A stretch of DNA of 45,797 nt from Sporosarcina sp. D27 (GCF_000586555.1 NZ_AZUC01000057.1:1-45797); one strand, 5' to 3'; counted from the stretch's first letter, positions 25,739 to 34,337 are shown. Program-made: numbers and translations. The notes: generated by a model from the sequence alone, not told the origin.

Positions 25739-26641
25739 TTATTTTTTTAGTTTAGGATCGAGTGCATCTCGCAATCCATCACCGAAAAGATTGAATCCGA
25801 GAACGAGAATTGAAATCATCAAACCAGGGAAGAGCGCCATGTACGGTGCGCTGAACAGAAAATCACGTCCGCTGGATAACATCGCACCCCATTCCGGTGA
25901 CGGCGGCTGTGCGCCAAGACCTAAAAAAGAAAGTCCAGCTGCAGAAAGGATGGCTGTTGCTAGCCTCATAGAGCCTTGAACGATGATAGGTGAGAGAACG
26001 TTCGGGAAAATATGTTTAAAGATAATCGTAAAGTCATTTGCTCCAAGTGTTCGAATGGCGTCGATGTATTCGAGCTTTTTCACTTCCATCGTGGACCCTC
26101 GGACAATCCGTGCAAACAGGGGAATTGAGAATACTCCAACTGCGATGGTCACGTTAATAAGCCCCGGCCCAAGAGCGCTGATAATTGCGAGTGCTAATAG
26201 TATTCCTGGGAATGCGAGCATGACGTCTAGTAGGCGGCTAATAATAGTGTCAATCCATTTTCCGTAGTAGCCTGCGACAAGTCCTAACGTGATTCCGAAG
26301 AATGCTCCGAACAATACAGAAGCGAAACCGACACCGATTGATAACCGAGATCCATATAAAATTCGGCTTAAAATGTCTCGGCCTTTATCATCTGTGCCCA
26401 TCCAATGTTCCATTGAAGGTGGTGTTAATTTGTCTTCCAATGAAATATCGTAAGGATCGTATGGAGCGACTATTGGAGCGACCAGCATCATGAGGAGGTA
26501 AATTCCTATAATAATTGCGCCGGCCATTGCCGCTTTGTTTTGTGTCATCACACTCCGAAACGAATGCCACCTTTCTCTGCGTGTGTTCTGTCTTGCCTTC
26601 GCTAACTCCATTGTTTGTGCAGTAGTTACTTTTGAAGCCAT
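25739..26641 (-). CDS. Dipeptide/oligopeptide-type ABC transporter permease (DppC-like)
   Basis: The protein has 300 residues from the ATG at 26641, which has GGAGGG 8 nt upstream; an upstream in-frame extension lacks such a site. N-terminal OppC segment, then APIVAPYDPYDISLEDKLTPPSMEHWMGTDDKGRDILSRI (typical DppC loop) and the docking loop EYIDAIRTLGANDFTIIFKHIFPN. It is the first gene of the leftward seven-gene operon; the binding-protein gene is divergent. Confidence 0.9.
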   Translation of the reverse strand: MASKVTTAQTMELAKARQNTRRERWHSFRSVMTQNKAAMAGAIIIGIYLLMMLVAPIVAPYDPYDISLEDKLTPPSMEHWMGTDDKGRDILSRILYGSRLSIGVGFASVLFGAFFGITLGLVAGYYGKWIDTIISRLLDVMLAFPGILLALAIISALGPGLINVTIAVGVFSIPLFARIVRGSTMEVKKLEYIDAIRTLGANDFTIIFKHIFPNVLSPIIVQGSMRLATAILSAAGLSFLGLGAQPPSPEWGAMLSSGRDFLFSAPYMALFPGLMISILVLGFNLFGDGLRDALDPKLKK

Positions 26642-26831
26642 TTTCCATTCCCTCCCTGCGGTAGTCTGTAGAAGATAACTCAAATGTAAATCGCTTGGAT
26701 GTCCCTGTAAATAGAAATTCTCTAAGTAGTTGAAATATTTAAAAAGGTGAGCAAGATAGTGAAAGTGATTTCTTGTTTTGTTTTATATAATCGGATTAGA
26801 ACGATAAAACGAATTGAAATGGGGGAGCGCA
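26642..26831. promoter_or_regulatory. Divergent promoter region of the ABC/amidohydrolase locus
   Basis: A 190-bp gap between dppC-like (leftward) and dppA-like (rightward). A good -10 (TATAAT, 26786-26791) faces the binding-protein gene but lacks a good -35, which fits activator dependence. TGAAAGTGATTTCT at 26760-26773 agrees with the CcpA cre consensus at 12 of 14 positions and lies over the -35 region. Both points are inference from sequence alone. Confidence 0.35.
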
Positions 26832-28409
26832 GTGAAGAGCTGGAAAAAGTTTCTTACAGTAGTACTAACAGGGGTGTTGCTTCTGATTTTGCAGGCTTGT
26901 TCAACAAGCGGATCGAATTCAGATGACAAGGCAAGCGCAGATGGGGATAAGGAGAAGTCAAAAGATGGCGGTACACTAACAGTTGTCCGATTATCAGATG
27001 CAACAGGGCTGGATCCGCATTTCATCACAGATATCCCTTCAGCAAACGTAATTCACGGCAAAGTATATGAAACGCTCGTCCAGTTCGATAAGGATATGAA
27101 CATTAAGCCGTTACTGGCATCTGAATGGGAACAGACGGATGACCTCACATGGGAATTCACACTCGTAGAGAATGTGAAGTTCCACGACGGGACACCATTT
27201 GATGCAGAAGCTGTGAAAAAGACGCTAGATCGAATCCTGGATCCTGCAACGGGTTCTCCGCAACAATCGAAACTTGGGATGATTCAAGAAGTTGTCGTGA
27301 AAGATCCAACTCACGTCACTCTGAAATTATCTGAACCATATGCACCTTTGCTTTCAATCCTTGCAAGCAATGAAGGAAGTATCATGAGTCCAAAGGCGAT
27401 TGACGAATCGGCTGAAAAACTTGCGACACATCCAGTCGGCACAGGACCGTTTGTATTTGAATCTTGGAAGTCAGGACAAGACATCACATTAGTGAAAAAC
27501 GAAGACTATTGGGGAACGCCAGTAAAACTCGATAAAGTAGTATTTAAAGTTGTTCCTGAAGATGCAACTAGACTTGCAATGATTGAACAAGGCGAAGCTC
27601 AAATCTCGGACCAAGTGCCAGTAACCGAAATTGATCGAATCGAAAGCTCTGATACACTTAATCTATACCGTACAGAAGGATTGGCTGTTGAGTACGTTGG
27701 ATTCAATACGACAACAGCACCTTTTGATGATGTGAAAGTAAGGCAAGCTGTCAGTTATGCGATTGAACGCGAGGCGATTTTGAGTGGTGTCTATAATGAC
27801 GTAGGAACACTAGCGAATTCTGCAATGAGCCCGAAAGTATTTGGATACAGCAAAAATGTTGAAGCCTATCCTTATGATATTAATGAAGCGAAAAAGCTGA
27901 TGAAAGAAGCAGGACTGCAAGATGGAGTTACTGTGAAGCTACTAACGAGTGACCGAAAAGAACGTATCAATATGGCGGAAGTAATTCAATCACAACTTAA
28001 AGGGATCGGTGTTAATGTAGAGATACAAGTAATGGAGTATGGTGCTTATATCGATGAAGTTGATGGTGGTAAACACCAGATGTTCATTGGCGGCTGGGGG
28101 AATGCAACGGGCGATGGAGACTACAACCAATATAACCTGTTCCACTCAGATTCCATTGGCTCACCAGGAAACCACTTCTACTATCAAAATCCTGAAATCG
28201 ATAAGTTGATTGAACAAGGCCGAGTGGAGATGGATCCTAGTAAACGTGAAGAAATCTATGAACAAGCCATGCAGAAAGAGATGGATGATGCTGTATACGT
28301 ACCAATCCGAAACTATGAGCATCTAGCTGTATACAATAACGATGTAAAAGACTTCTATTTGAACCCATCAAACTATCTAATTATCAACGAAACCACTGTG
28401 AGTAAGTAA
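26832..28409 (+). CDS. Dipeptide/oligopeptide-type ABC substrate-binding lipoprotein (DppA-like)
   Basis: The protein has 525 residues from the GTG at 26832, which has GGGGGAG just upstream. The signal peptide ends LILQACS (lipobox). Family-5 extracellular binding protein: LDPHFITDIPSANVIHGKVYETLVQFD, the signature region HPVGTGPFVFESWKSGQDITLVKNEDYWG, and EYVGFNTTTAPFDDVKVRQAVSYAI. It should feed the divergently encoded DppBCDF-like importer. It stands first in an operon with two amidohydrolases, so its ligand may be their substrate. Confidence 0.9.
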   Translation: MKSWKKFLTVVLTGVLLLILQACSTSGSNSDDKASADGDKEKSKDGGTLTVVRLSDATGLDPHFITDIPSANVIHGKVYETLVQFDKDMNIKPLLASEWEQTDDLTWEFTLVENVKFHDGTPFDAEAVKKTLDRILDPATGSPQQSKLGMIQEVVVKDPTHVTLKLSEPYAPLLSILASNEGSIMSPKAIDESAEKLATHPVGTGPFVFESWKSGQDITLVKNEDYWGTPVKLDKVVFKVVPEDATRLAMIEQGEAQISDQVPVTEIDRIESSDTLNLYRTEGLAVEYVGFNTTTAPFDDVKVRQAVSYAIEREAILSGVYNDVGTLANSAMSPKVFGYSKNVEAYPYDINEAKKLMKEAGLQDGVTVKLLTSDRKERINMAEVIQSQLKGIGVNVEIQVMEYGAYIDEVDGGKHQMFIGGWGNATGDGDYNQYNLFHSDSIGSPGNHFYYQNPEIDKLIEQGRVEMDPSKREEIYEQAMQKEMDDAVYVPIRNYEHLAVYNNDVKDFYLNPSNYLIINETTVSK

Positions 28410-28417
28410 AAATAGAA

Positions 28418-28447
28418 GAGTAAGGTCCGAGTCCAGGACCTTACTCT
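28418..28447 (+). terminator. Intercistronic hairpin after the binding-protein gene
   Basis: Perfect 12-bp arms AGAGTAAGGTCC / GGACCTTACTCT, with only a weak T-run (CCTTTT). It sits right before the ribosome site of the amidohydrolase. It probably attenuates read-through or stabilises the upstream message, giving more binding protein than enzyme. Confidence 0.6.
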
Positions 28448-28470
28448 ATCCTTTTGAAGGAGTGATGAAA

Positions 28471-29727
28471 TTGACAACTTTGTTATTGAAGAACGTAACG
28501 TTGGAAACGGGATTTCAGTACGAAGGGGAACGAGTGACTGGTACGAACACGACCGTATGTGATGTCTTTGTGAAAAATGGCAAAGTAGAGAGAATCGGTG
28601 AAACGCTGACGGAATCAGCAGATAAAATCATCGATGCATCTGGAAACTTAATCATGCCATCGATGCGTGAAATGCATATACATGTCGATAAAACCTATTT
28701 TGGTGGCCCATGGAAAGCGTGTGTTCCAATCACAAACGGAATTATTACTCGGATCGAAGAGGAAGAAAAACTCTTGCCACAACAGTTGCCAGTTGCGTTG
28801 CAACGTGCAGAGAAAATGATTGAATGGTTGTTGTCACAAGGTCATACCCATATTCGATCGCATTGTAATGTTGATCCGCAAATCGGAACAAAGCATATTG
28901 AAATTACGTTAGAAGCGTTTGCGAAATTCGAAGGCATGTTAACGTATGACATTGTAGCTTTCCCGCAACATGGCCTATTGCGTTCAAATTCTCAGGCATT
29001 GATGAGAGAAGCAATGCGTAAAGGGGCAACACTAGTGGGTGGTGTCGATCCCGCAACGATAGATCGGGATATTGAGCGTTCATTAGAAACGACGATGGAC
29101 ATTGCGACTGAGTCAGGGAAGGGAGTGGATATACATATCCATGATGGTGACTCTCTGGGAGCGTTTGAATTTAGGAAACTAGCTGAACTTACGGCACAAG
29201 CGGGAAAGATCGGACAAACGACAATCAGTCATGCGATAGCCCTTGGCGATTTACATGGTGCTGAACTGGAAGATATGACAGCGATTTTGAGGGAAGCTAA
29301 AATCGACGTCACGACAACGATCCCAACGAATCGACCAACAATTCCAGTCCAGTATTTGCAGAAAAATGGTGTGAATGTATCTATAGGTCACGATAGTCTG
29401 ACAGACCATTGGTCACCTTATGGAACAGGAGATACTATTGAAAAGCTTTCCATTCTTGCAGAACGTTTTCGATTCATGGATGAATATTCATTGAATCGTA
29501 CGTGGCAATATGCAACAGGGGGAATTATGCCGCTCAATGATGAAGGGAATGCTGTTTGGCCAAAGGTCGGAGACGACGCAAACTTCTTGTTGATCGATGC
29601 AGTTTGTTCAGCTCAAGCAGTCGCACGTCGTAAGCCAATTACACGAGTAATTTTCCAAGGGAAAGTGGTTTCTGAAAATGGCATTGTGCAGAACGGTGTG
29701 CAGATGGGGGGAGTTCAACGTGGCTAA
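28471..29727 (+). CDS. CodA-like amidohydrolase (deaminase family), copy 1
   Basis: The protein has 418 residues. The TTG at 28471 is the best start because AAGGAG lies 8 nt upstream; an ATG at 28465 is only 2 nt from it. Amidohydrolase superfamily, cytosine-deaminase-like branch: metal ligands H69-x-H71 in REMHIHVDKTYFGG, a later HIHDGD motif, TTISHAIALGD, and the Asp in SIGHDSLTDHWSPYGTGD. CodA has HCDE where this has HIHD, so the catalytic Glu seems to be Asp. It may deaminate or open a nitrogen heterocycle or cyclic amide. It overlaps its paralogue by 8 nt. Confidence 0.82.
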   Translation: MTTLLLKNVTLETGFQYEGERVTGTNTTVCDVFVKNGKVERIGETLTESADKIIDASGNLIMPSMREMHIHVDKTYFGGPWKACVPITNGIITRIEEEEKLLPQQLPVALQRAEKMIEWLLSQGHTHIRSHCNVDPQIGTKHIEITLEAFAKFEGMLTYDIVAFPQHGLLRSNSQALMREAMRKGATLVGGVDPATIDRDIERSLETTMDIATESGKGVDIHIHDGDSLGAFEFRKLAELTAQAGKIGQTTISHAIALGDLHGAELEDMTAILREAKIDVTTTIPTNRPTIPVQYLQKNGVNVSIGHDSLTDHWSPYGTGDTIEKLSILAERFRFMDEYSLNRTWQYATGGIMPLNDEGNAVWPKVGDDANFLLIDAVCSAQAVARRKPITRVIFQGKVVSENGIVQNGVQMGGVQRG

Positions 29728-30946
29728 AACAACGTGGCTGGTAAATGTTAAGTTGGAGACGGGGAATAAATGGATGGATAACGGAGCGGTTGAAACTGTG
29801 ACGGCGTTGCATACTTTAAAAGTTGTGGATGGGCTGATTGAGGAGATCCATGATGCCGGAAGTCCAGTCAATATGGACGGAGAACAAATTGATATGAAAG
29901 GTAAACTTGCGGTGCCACCGTTAAAAGAAATGCACAATCATTTGGACAAAACCTATATGACACTGGATTGGAAAGCAGTTACGCCAGTAGCAAATTTGAA
30001 AGAACGGTTGCAACATGAAGCGGCGGAGCTTAAAGAATTGGCGGGTTCGACAGAGATGCGGGCAAAGAAAATGATTGAAACCCTTCTCGGATACGGCGTT
30101 ACTCATATCCGCACGCATGTAAACATCGATCCTTATATCGGTTTAAAAAATTTGGAGGGTGTGAAAGCTGCTCTTCAAGCGTATGAAGGGATTGTGACTC
30201 ATGAAATCGTCGCGTTCCCGCAGCATGGACTACTTCGAGGTGAAGTTCCGGAGTTAGTGCGTGAAGCGATGCGAAGTGGAGCAACAATCGTTGGGGGACT
30301 GGATCCTGCTGGTATTGACCAATCCATTGAACGCTCTCTGCATGAGGTGATGGACATTGCGACTGAATTTGACGCGGATGTCGATATCCATCTACATGAC
30401 GGTGGAATGGTTGGCTACTACACGTCGGACAAGTGGATAGATATCGTGGAGGATGCAGGGTACAGAGGCCGAACAGCGTTGAGTCATTCGTTTTGTTTAG
30501 GAGATGTCGCTGCGGGACAGCAGTTGAAGATTGCAGAACGTCTCGCTGCACAGGATGTCTCCATTATGTCCACGGTGCCAATCAACCTAAATAGAATGTT
30601 GCCGCCGATTGAGTTGTTAGATGCAGCTGGTGTACGAGTACAATTCGGATGCGATGGTTTCTATGATTCGTGGAGCCCGTATGGAACAGGAGACGTGCTA
30701 GAAAAAGTGACACGCTTCGGAGAGCTCTCTCGTAAAATCGAAGAAAAATCATTGCGCCAATCGCTACGATTTGCGACGAATGGTGTGACTCCGTTAAATG
30801 CAGAAGGTGAGCGCGTGTGGCCGGTAGTGAAAGATCAAGCTGACTTTGTATTCTTTGATGCTGCGTCAACAGCTGAAGTGGTAGCAAGAAAACCGGTCGA
30901 CCGATGTGTGATGGTGAAAGGTAAAATTGTAACTCTAGCAGTGTAA
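29720..30946 (+). CDS. CodA-like amidohydrolase (deaminase family), copy 2
   Basis: The protein has 408 residues from the GTG at 29720, with GGGGGAG 6 nt upstream, overlapping copy 1 by 8 nt. It is a clear paralogue of copy 1 (shared VAFPQHGLLR, REAMR-x-GAT, GLDPAGIDQSIERSL, NGVTPLNAEGERVWPVVKDQADF). Metal ligands are H72-x-H74 in KEMHNHLDKTYM, then DIHLHDGG, TALSHSFCLGD and FGCDGFYDSWSPYGTGD. The same Glu-to-Asp change is seen. The pair may form a heteromer or take two related substrates. A strong terminator follows at 30955. Confidence 0.82.
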   Translation: MAKTTWLVNVKLETGNKWMDNGAVETVTALHTLKVVDGLIEEIHDAGSPVNMDGEQIDMKGKLAVPPLKEMHNHLDKTYMTLDWKAVTPVANLKERLQHEAAELKELAGSTEMRAKKMIETLLGYGVTHIRTHVNIDPYIGLKNLEGVKAALQAYEGIVTHEIVAFPQHGLLRGEVPELVREAMRSGATIVGGLDPAGIDQSIERSLHEVMDIATEFDADVDIHLHDGGMVGYYTSDKWIDIVEDAGYRGRTALSHSFCLGDVAAGQQLKIAERLAAQDVSIMSTVPINLNRMLPPIELLDAAGVRVQFGCDGFYDSWSPYGTGDVLEKVTRFGELSRKIEEKSLRQSLRFATNGVTPLNAEGERVWPVVKDQADFVFFDAASTAEVVARKPVDRCVMVKGKIVTLAV

Positions 30947-30954
30947 TTAGTAAG

Positions 30955-30982
30955 GGATGGCTGAGTATAGCCATCCTTTTTT
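30955..30982 (+). terminator. Rho-independent terminator after the amidohydrolase pair
   Basis: Arms GGATGGCT / AGCCATCC and TTTTTT. The EamA gene begins 20 bp later, so read-through or an own promoter is needed for it. Confidence 0.85.
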
Positions 30983-31001
30983 AGATAGTAGGTGAAACTA
31001 T

Positions 31002-31901
31002 TTGGAACGCAGTCAAATGAAGATGTATCTGATTGGTTTGTTTTGTGTCACTGCGTGGGGGAGTAATTTTGTTTTCGGATCAATTCTAGTGAAGCAGTTT
31101 AATCCAGGAATCATTGCCATTATCCGTTTACTGTTCATATTAATGTTTCTATATACAGTGACTCGGCGGCAAGTTCGTGGTATTCGGATTGACAAAAAAG
31201 GTTGGCTGTTACTCATTGGGGGCGGATTTATCGGTGTTTCGTTTAATCAGTGGAGCTTTTATGCAAGTTTGCAGTACACGGATCCGGTGACAGCATCACT
31301 GATTTTAGCGCTCTCTCCGATCGTGACGGTATCACTTTCCGTTTATTATTTCAAAGAGAGGAGGCGACTGATATTTTGGGGCGGTGCACTGATAGGGCTT
31401 TGCGGTGTATGGCTTGTCATTACCCAGGGAACTTGGTTTGTCCCTTCCATAGGGCGCGGTGAGTTTCTAATTGCAGGAACGATGTTGTCGTTTTCTGTAT
31501 TTCTACTTCTCGTTCAACATATGTCAAAAACGATGAGCGTCGGTGTGATCACTTGGTACACGAATCTCTTTGGCCTAATAGGCTTGTCGCCGTTTGTTTC
31601 CTGGAAGGCGATTCCGTCAACTATGCAAGTTGACTGGACATACTGGATATTGCTTATTGTCACGGCCATAGTGATGCATGGATTGTGTACATACTTGTGG
31701 AATGGAGTCATTCGTGAAGCAGGTGCATCGAACATTTCCTTGTTGCTAAACTTGGAGCCATTCATCGCGATGATTTTCAGTTATGTGATCTTACACGATG
31801 TCATTAGCTTGCCACAGCTGGTTGGTGGATTCATCATCATAACAGGAATTACCGTGTCGCTGCGGACTCAACAAGTTCAGACGGTTCAGGAGGCGGATTA
31901 G
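31002..31901 (+). CDS. EamA (DMT superfamily) transporter
   Basis: The protein has 299 residues from a TTG at 31002 (AGGTG 7 nt upstream); an ATG at 31017 is the alternative. Two EamA repeats give ten membrane segments: LIGLFCVTAWGSNFVFGSILVKQF opens the first, and the second contains ASNISLLLNLEPFIAMIFSYVILHD. Drug/metabolite transporters of this type export amino acids or related metabolites. By position it may expel a product or excess substrate of the amidohydrolases. Its 3' half is duplicated, decayed, at 34351-34809. Confidence 0.88.
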   Translation: MERSQMKMYLIGLFCVTAWGSNFVFGSILVKQFNPGIIAIIRLLFILMFLYTVTRRQVRGIRIDKKGWLLLIGGGFIGVSFNQWSFYASLQYTDPVTASLILALSPIVTVSLSVYYFKERRRLIFWGGALIGLCGVWLVITQGTWFVPSIGRGEFLIAGTMLSFSVFLLLVQHMSKTMSVGVITWYTNLFGLIGLSPFVSWKAIPSTMQVDWTYWILLIVTAIVMHGLCTYLWNGVIREAGASNISLLLNLEPFIAMIFSYVILHDVISLPQLVGGFIIITGITVSLRTQQVQTVQEAD

Positions 31902-31958
31902 ATTACGGAACTGTGGGGAGTGAGTTTTGATTTTTGCATGTTAGTTAGAGTTAGGATT

Positions 31959-31993
31959 AGACCTGTTTCGAATTGGCGAGATAGGTCTTTTTG
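31959..31993 (+). terminator. Rho-independent terminator after the EamA gene
   Basis: AGACCTGTTTCG / GGCGAGATAGGTCT with TTTTT. It is nearly identical to the terminator at 34866, and the following repeat array is similar too, showing that this whole segment was duplicated. Confidence 0.8.
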
Positions 31994-32148
31994 TGTTGTC
32001 GATCACTTATGAACATTTCTTCATCACTCAGGGAGCTTTGCCCATCACTAGTAAGACTTTCTCCATCAAATCTCTAGAGTTCTCCGACACTCAGCGAAGT
32101 TTCTAGATAACGGGATACAATTTAACTGGTGTGAGGAACGAGCGCTGC
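31993..32148. repeat. Intergenic 21-nt repeat array, locus 4
   Basis: Units TTCTTCATCAC, TTTGCCCATCAC, TTTCTCCATCAA, TTCTCCGACACTCAGCG and TTTCTAGATAACGG, ending GATACAATTTAACTGG. It closely matches locus 3. The usual tail is cut short at GAGCGCTGCG, where the symporter fragment begins. Confidence 0.8.
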
Positions 32149-32278
32149 GTACAGAGTTCCGAAGAAGAACAGGAATTCTAGGGCATCGAAGTTGTAGATC
32201 AGTAAGAGAATGAGCAACACAAACAAAATCAATCCCGAGAATTGATAGGTAGCTTTATGTAACTGTTTATCACTCATG
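32144..32278 (-). pseudogene. 45-codon fragment of an SSS symporter gene
   Basis: Read leftward this encodes MSDKQLHKATYQFSGLILF then an intact frame to FFFGTLYAA, which matches the symporter encoded at 20158-20290 codon for codon, with conservative replacements and many silent changes. It has no ribosome site or remaining gene. It is therefore a remnant of a diverged paralogue, not a recent copy. Its 3' edge coincides with the GCTGCG of the adjoining repeat tail. Confidence 0.8.
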
Positions 32279-32554
32279 TTATGTCTTTTATTTATTAATA
32301 TTTTTTCAAATCAGATCTTTATAAAGTAATATCCTATTGTCTTTTGAAAATGTAAACACACCAGGACAAATCAGACGAAATCTGCCTCGTCCGACTTTTC
32401 GTTTTTCTTTCTACCTTGTGTTTCGTTAGGATAACCCGAATAAAAGCTAACTAGTAAGAACTAGTTAACTTTATTATACGGGCGCACTTAACAGGTCATT
32501 AAAGAATGAAAAGTGACATACTCTTCAGTAAGCGAAAAATCACCTTGAAGTTTT
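32279..32554 (-). terminator. Intergenic stretch with a likely cotG terminator hairpin (32448-32467)
   Basis: The perfect palindrome TAACTAGT-AAGA-ACTAGTTA at 32448-32467 is followed on the - strand by GCTTTTATT, which fits a terminator for cotG about 90 bp after its stop. The rest of the stretch is AT-rich and shows no gene. Confidence 0.55.
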
Positions 32555-32977
32555 TTAGAATAAGAAGTCATTCCAAAAAGAGGAGTTCCTTCTACAACAG
32601 CGTCGTCGGTTCCGTGAAGTGCATCGATTTCTGCTCGTGCGTCGTCGGTTCCGCGAAGTGCATCGATTCCTACTTGAGCGCCGTTGGTTCCGCGAAGTGC
32701 ATCGATTTCTGCTCGTGCGTCGTCGGTTTCGCGAAGTGCGTCGATTTCTGCTCGTGCGTCGTTGGTTCCGCGAAGTGCATCGATTTCTGCTCGTGCGTCG
32801 TTGGTTCCGTGAAGTGCATCGATTTCTGCTAGTGCGTCGTCGGTTCCGCGAAGTGCATCGATTTCTGCTCGTACGCCGGTTGTTGCTAAAAGGATCCTGG
32901 TACATGAAGCTACTTAACCCATTGTTGTTAGCTCGTTCGACTGCATTCTGAATATCGTCAAAAGCAAATTGTGACAT
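32555..32977 (-). CDS. cotG: CotG-like spore coat protein, Arg/Ser/Asn-rich 13-residue repeats
   Basis: The protein has 140 residues from the ATG at 32977 with AAAGGAGG 7 nt upstream. The N-terminus MSQFAFDDIQNAVERANNNG followed by LSSFMYQDP lines up with that of B. subtilis CotG (DI-x-x-AV-x-x-A-x-x-x-GL-x-x-x-x-YQ-x-P). The rest is about eight copies of a 13-residue unit (39 nt), type RRTSRNRCTSRNR, the same period as CotG's Lys/His/Ser repeats but with Arg and Asn in place of Lys and His. It ends in Cys-Cys and aromatic residues. CotG is a structural coat protein phosphorylated on repeat serines by CotH, whose gene is divergent next door. Other frames are open across the repeats too. Confidence 0.85.
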   Translation of the reverse strand: MSQFAFDDIQNAVERANNNGLSSFMYQDPFSNNRRTSRNRCTSRNRRRTSRNRCTSRNQRRTSRNRCTSRNQRRTSRNRRTSRNRRRTSRNRCTSRNQRRSSRNRCTSRNRRRTSRNRCTSRNRRRCCRRNSSFWNDFLF

Positions 32978-33194
32978 ACTTAAACCTCCTTTCATCTTTA
33001 TTGGAGAAAGAAGGTAGATGAGTATCTCATGCTACTTCAAATTTCTTTCCCTTATTGTAAGATATGAGGTTGTACTAAAAATGTTAGAGACAATCGTATA
33101 CTCTTCAAAAATAAAATTTAACTCCGTATCCATGTGTGGCATCATTCAATTTTACTTCATATGAATAAAGTAAAATTGAAAGGAAAGAATTCAC

Positions 33195-34286
33195 GTGGAT
33201 AACAACATGAAAATACCTGAATATCAGCTTTTTATTCATCCTTTAGATTTAAGTGAACTTAAGAAAGATATTTGGTGTGACGATCCTATCTCTGGGAAGC
33301 TAACGATTAACAAGAAAAAGTATGATATTGATATCGCCTATCGTGGCTCCCATATCCGGGATTTACAAAAGAAGTCGTATCAAATTTCGTTTTATAAACC
33401 TAGTACGTATAGAAAAGCCAAAGAAATTCATATCAACGCAGAATACAAAGATCCTTCTCTACTAAGAAATAAATTATCGCTCGATTTTTTTAATGAAATA
33501 GGGTGCTTATCGCCAAAGTCCCGTTTTGTATATCTGAAATTGAATGGGAAAAATGAGGGGCTTTATTTGGAATTAGAATCAGTTGATGAGCATTTCCTTG
33601 CGAATCGACAACTACCGAAAGGACCAATATTCTATGCGGTTGACGGTGATGCTAACTTTTCATTAATGAGTGATCTTGATAAAGAGGTAAAGAAATCACT
33701 TAAGTTTGGCTATGAACAAAAATATGGGACAGAGCAAGATGAATTGCATTTACAAGAAATGATTATTGAAATTAATACGATTTCAAAAACTGATTTTGAA
33801 AATGAAATTGTGAAATACCTCAATGTTGATCAGTATCTACGCTGGTTGGCTGGTGTGATTTTCACTCAAAATTTCGATGGTTTTGTTCATAATTACGCTC
33901 TATACCAGAATAGCGAAACAAAGCTATTCGAAATCATCCCGTGGGATTACGATGCAACATGGGGAAGGGATGTAAACGGGAAAGTGATGGAGGAAGACTA
34001 TTTACGAATCGAAGGATTTAATACGCTTACCGCAAGGATTCTCGACGTGAAAACATTTCGACATCAATACAAAAACTTGCTAGAAGATATTTTAAACAAC
34101 CAATTTAATGTAGATTATTTGAAGCCGAAAATACAAGATATGTATGATCTGATAAGGCCTTATATTCTAAAAGATCCTTATAAAAAAGATGATGTTCATT
34201 TATTTGATAAGGAACCGGAATATATATTGGAATTCATTGAAGCGAGGGCGAGATTTATAAGAGGAAAGTTAAATACGTTAGAATAA
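33195..34286 (+). CDS. cotH: Spore coat protein kinase CotH
   Basis: The protein has 363 residues, nearly the length of B. subtilis CotH, from a GTG at 33195 (AAGGAAA upstream; ATG at 33207 is possible). The sequence follows CotH throughout: YQLFIHPLDLSELKKDIW, IDIAYRGSHIRDLQKKSYQI, EIHINAEYKDPSLLRNKLSL, LKLNGKNEGLYLELESVDE, and the metal-binding IPWDYDATWGRD. CotH is an atypical protein kinase that phosphorylates CotG and CotB in the mother cell during coat assembly. The divergent cotG neighbour repeats the B. subtilis arrangement. Mother-cell sigma factor control is expected but I did not find a clear consensus in the 217-bp gap. Confidence 0.95.
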   Translation: MDNNMKIPEYQLFIHPLDLSELKKDIWCDDPISGKLTINKKKYDIDIAYRGSHIRDLQKKSYQISFYKPSTYRKAKEIHINAEYKDPSLLRNKLSLDFFNEIGCLSPKSRFVYLKLNGKNEGLYLELESVDEHFLANRQLPKGPIFYAVDGDANFSLMSDLDKEVKKSLKFGYEQKYGTEQDELHLQEMIIEINTISKTDFENEIVKYLNVDQYLRWLAGVIFTQNFDGFVHNYALYQNSETKLFEIIPWDYDATWGRDVNGKVMEEDYLRIEGFNTLTARILDVKTFRHQYKNLLEDILNNQFNVDYLKPKIQDMYDLIRPYILKDPYKKDDVHLFDKEPEYILEFIEARARFIRGKLNTLE

Positions 34287-34301
34287 GTTGCTGCATCATC
34301 T

Positions 34302-34337
34302 GACGCGCCCCTTACCGAATAGTAAGGAGGGCGTGTC
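34302..34337 (+). terminator. Hairpin terminator after cotH
   Basis: Arms GACGCGCCCCTTAC / GTAAGGAGGGCGTGTC, with only a weak T-run (TCTGATT). Confidence 0.6.

Noticed and set aside
32506..32951. Forward-strand Cys/Val- or Arg-rich repeat ORFs opposite cotG, and a third reverse frame giving AEIDALRGTDDAR repeats
   Set aside because: Only the reverse frame starting at 32977 has a strong ribosome site and the CotG N-terminus. The others are open because the 39-nt unit lacks stops in several frames.
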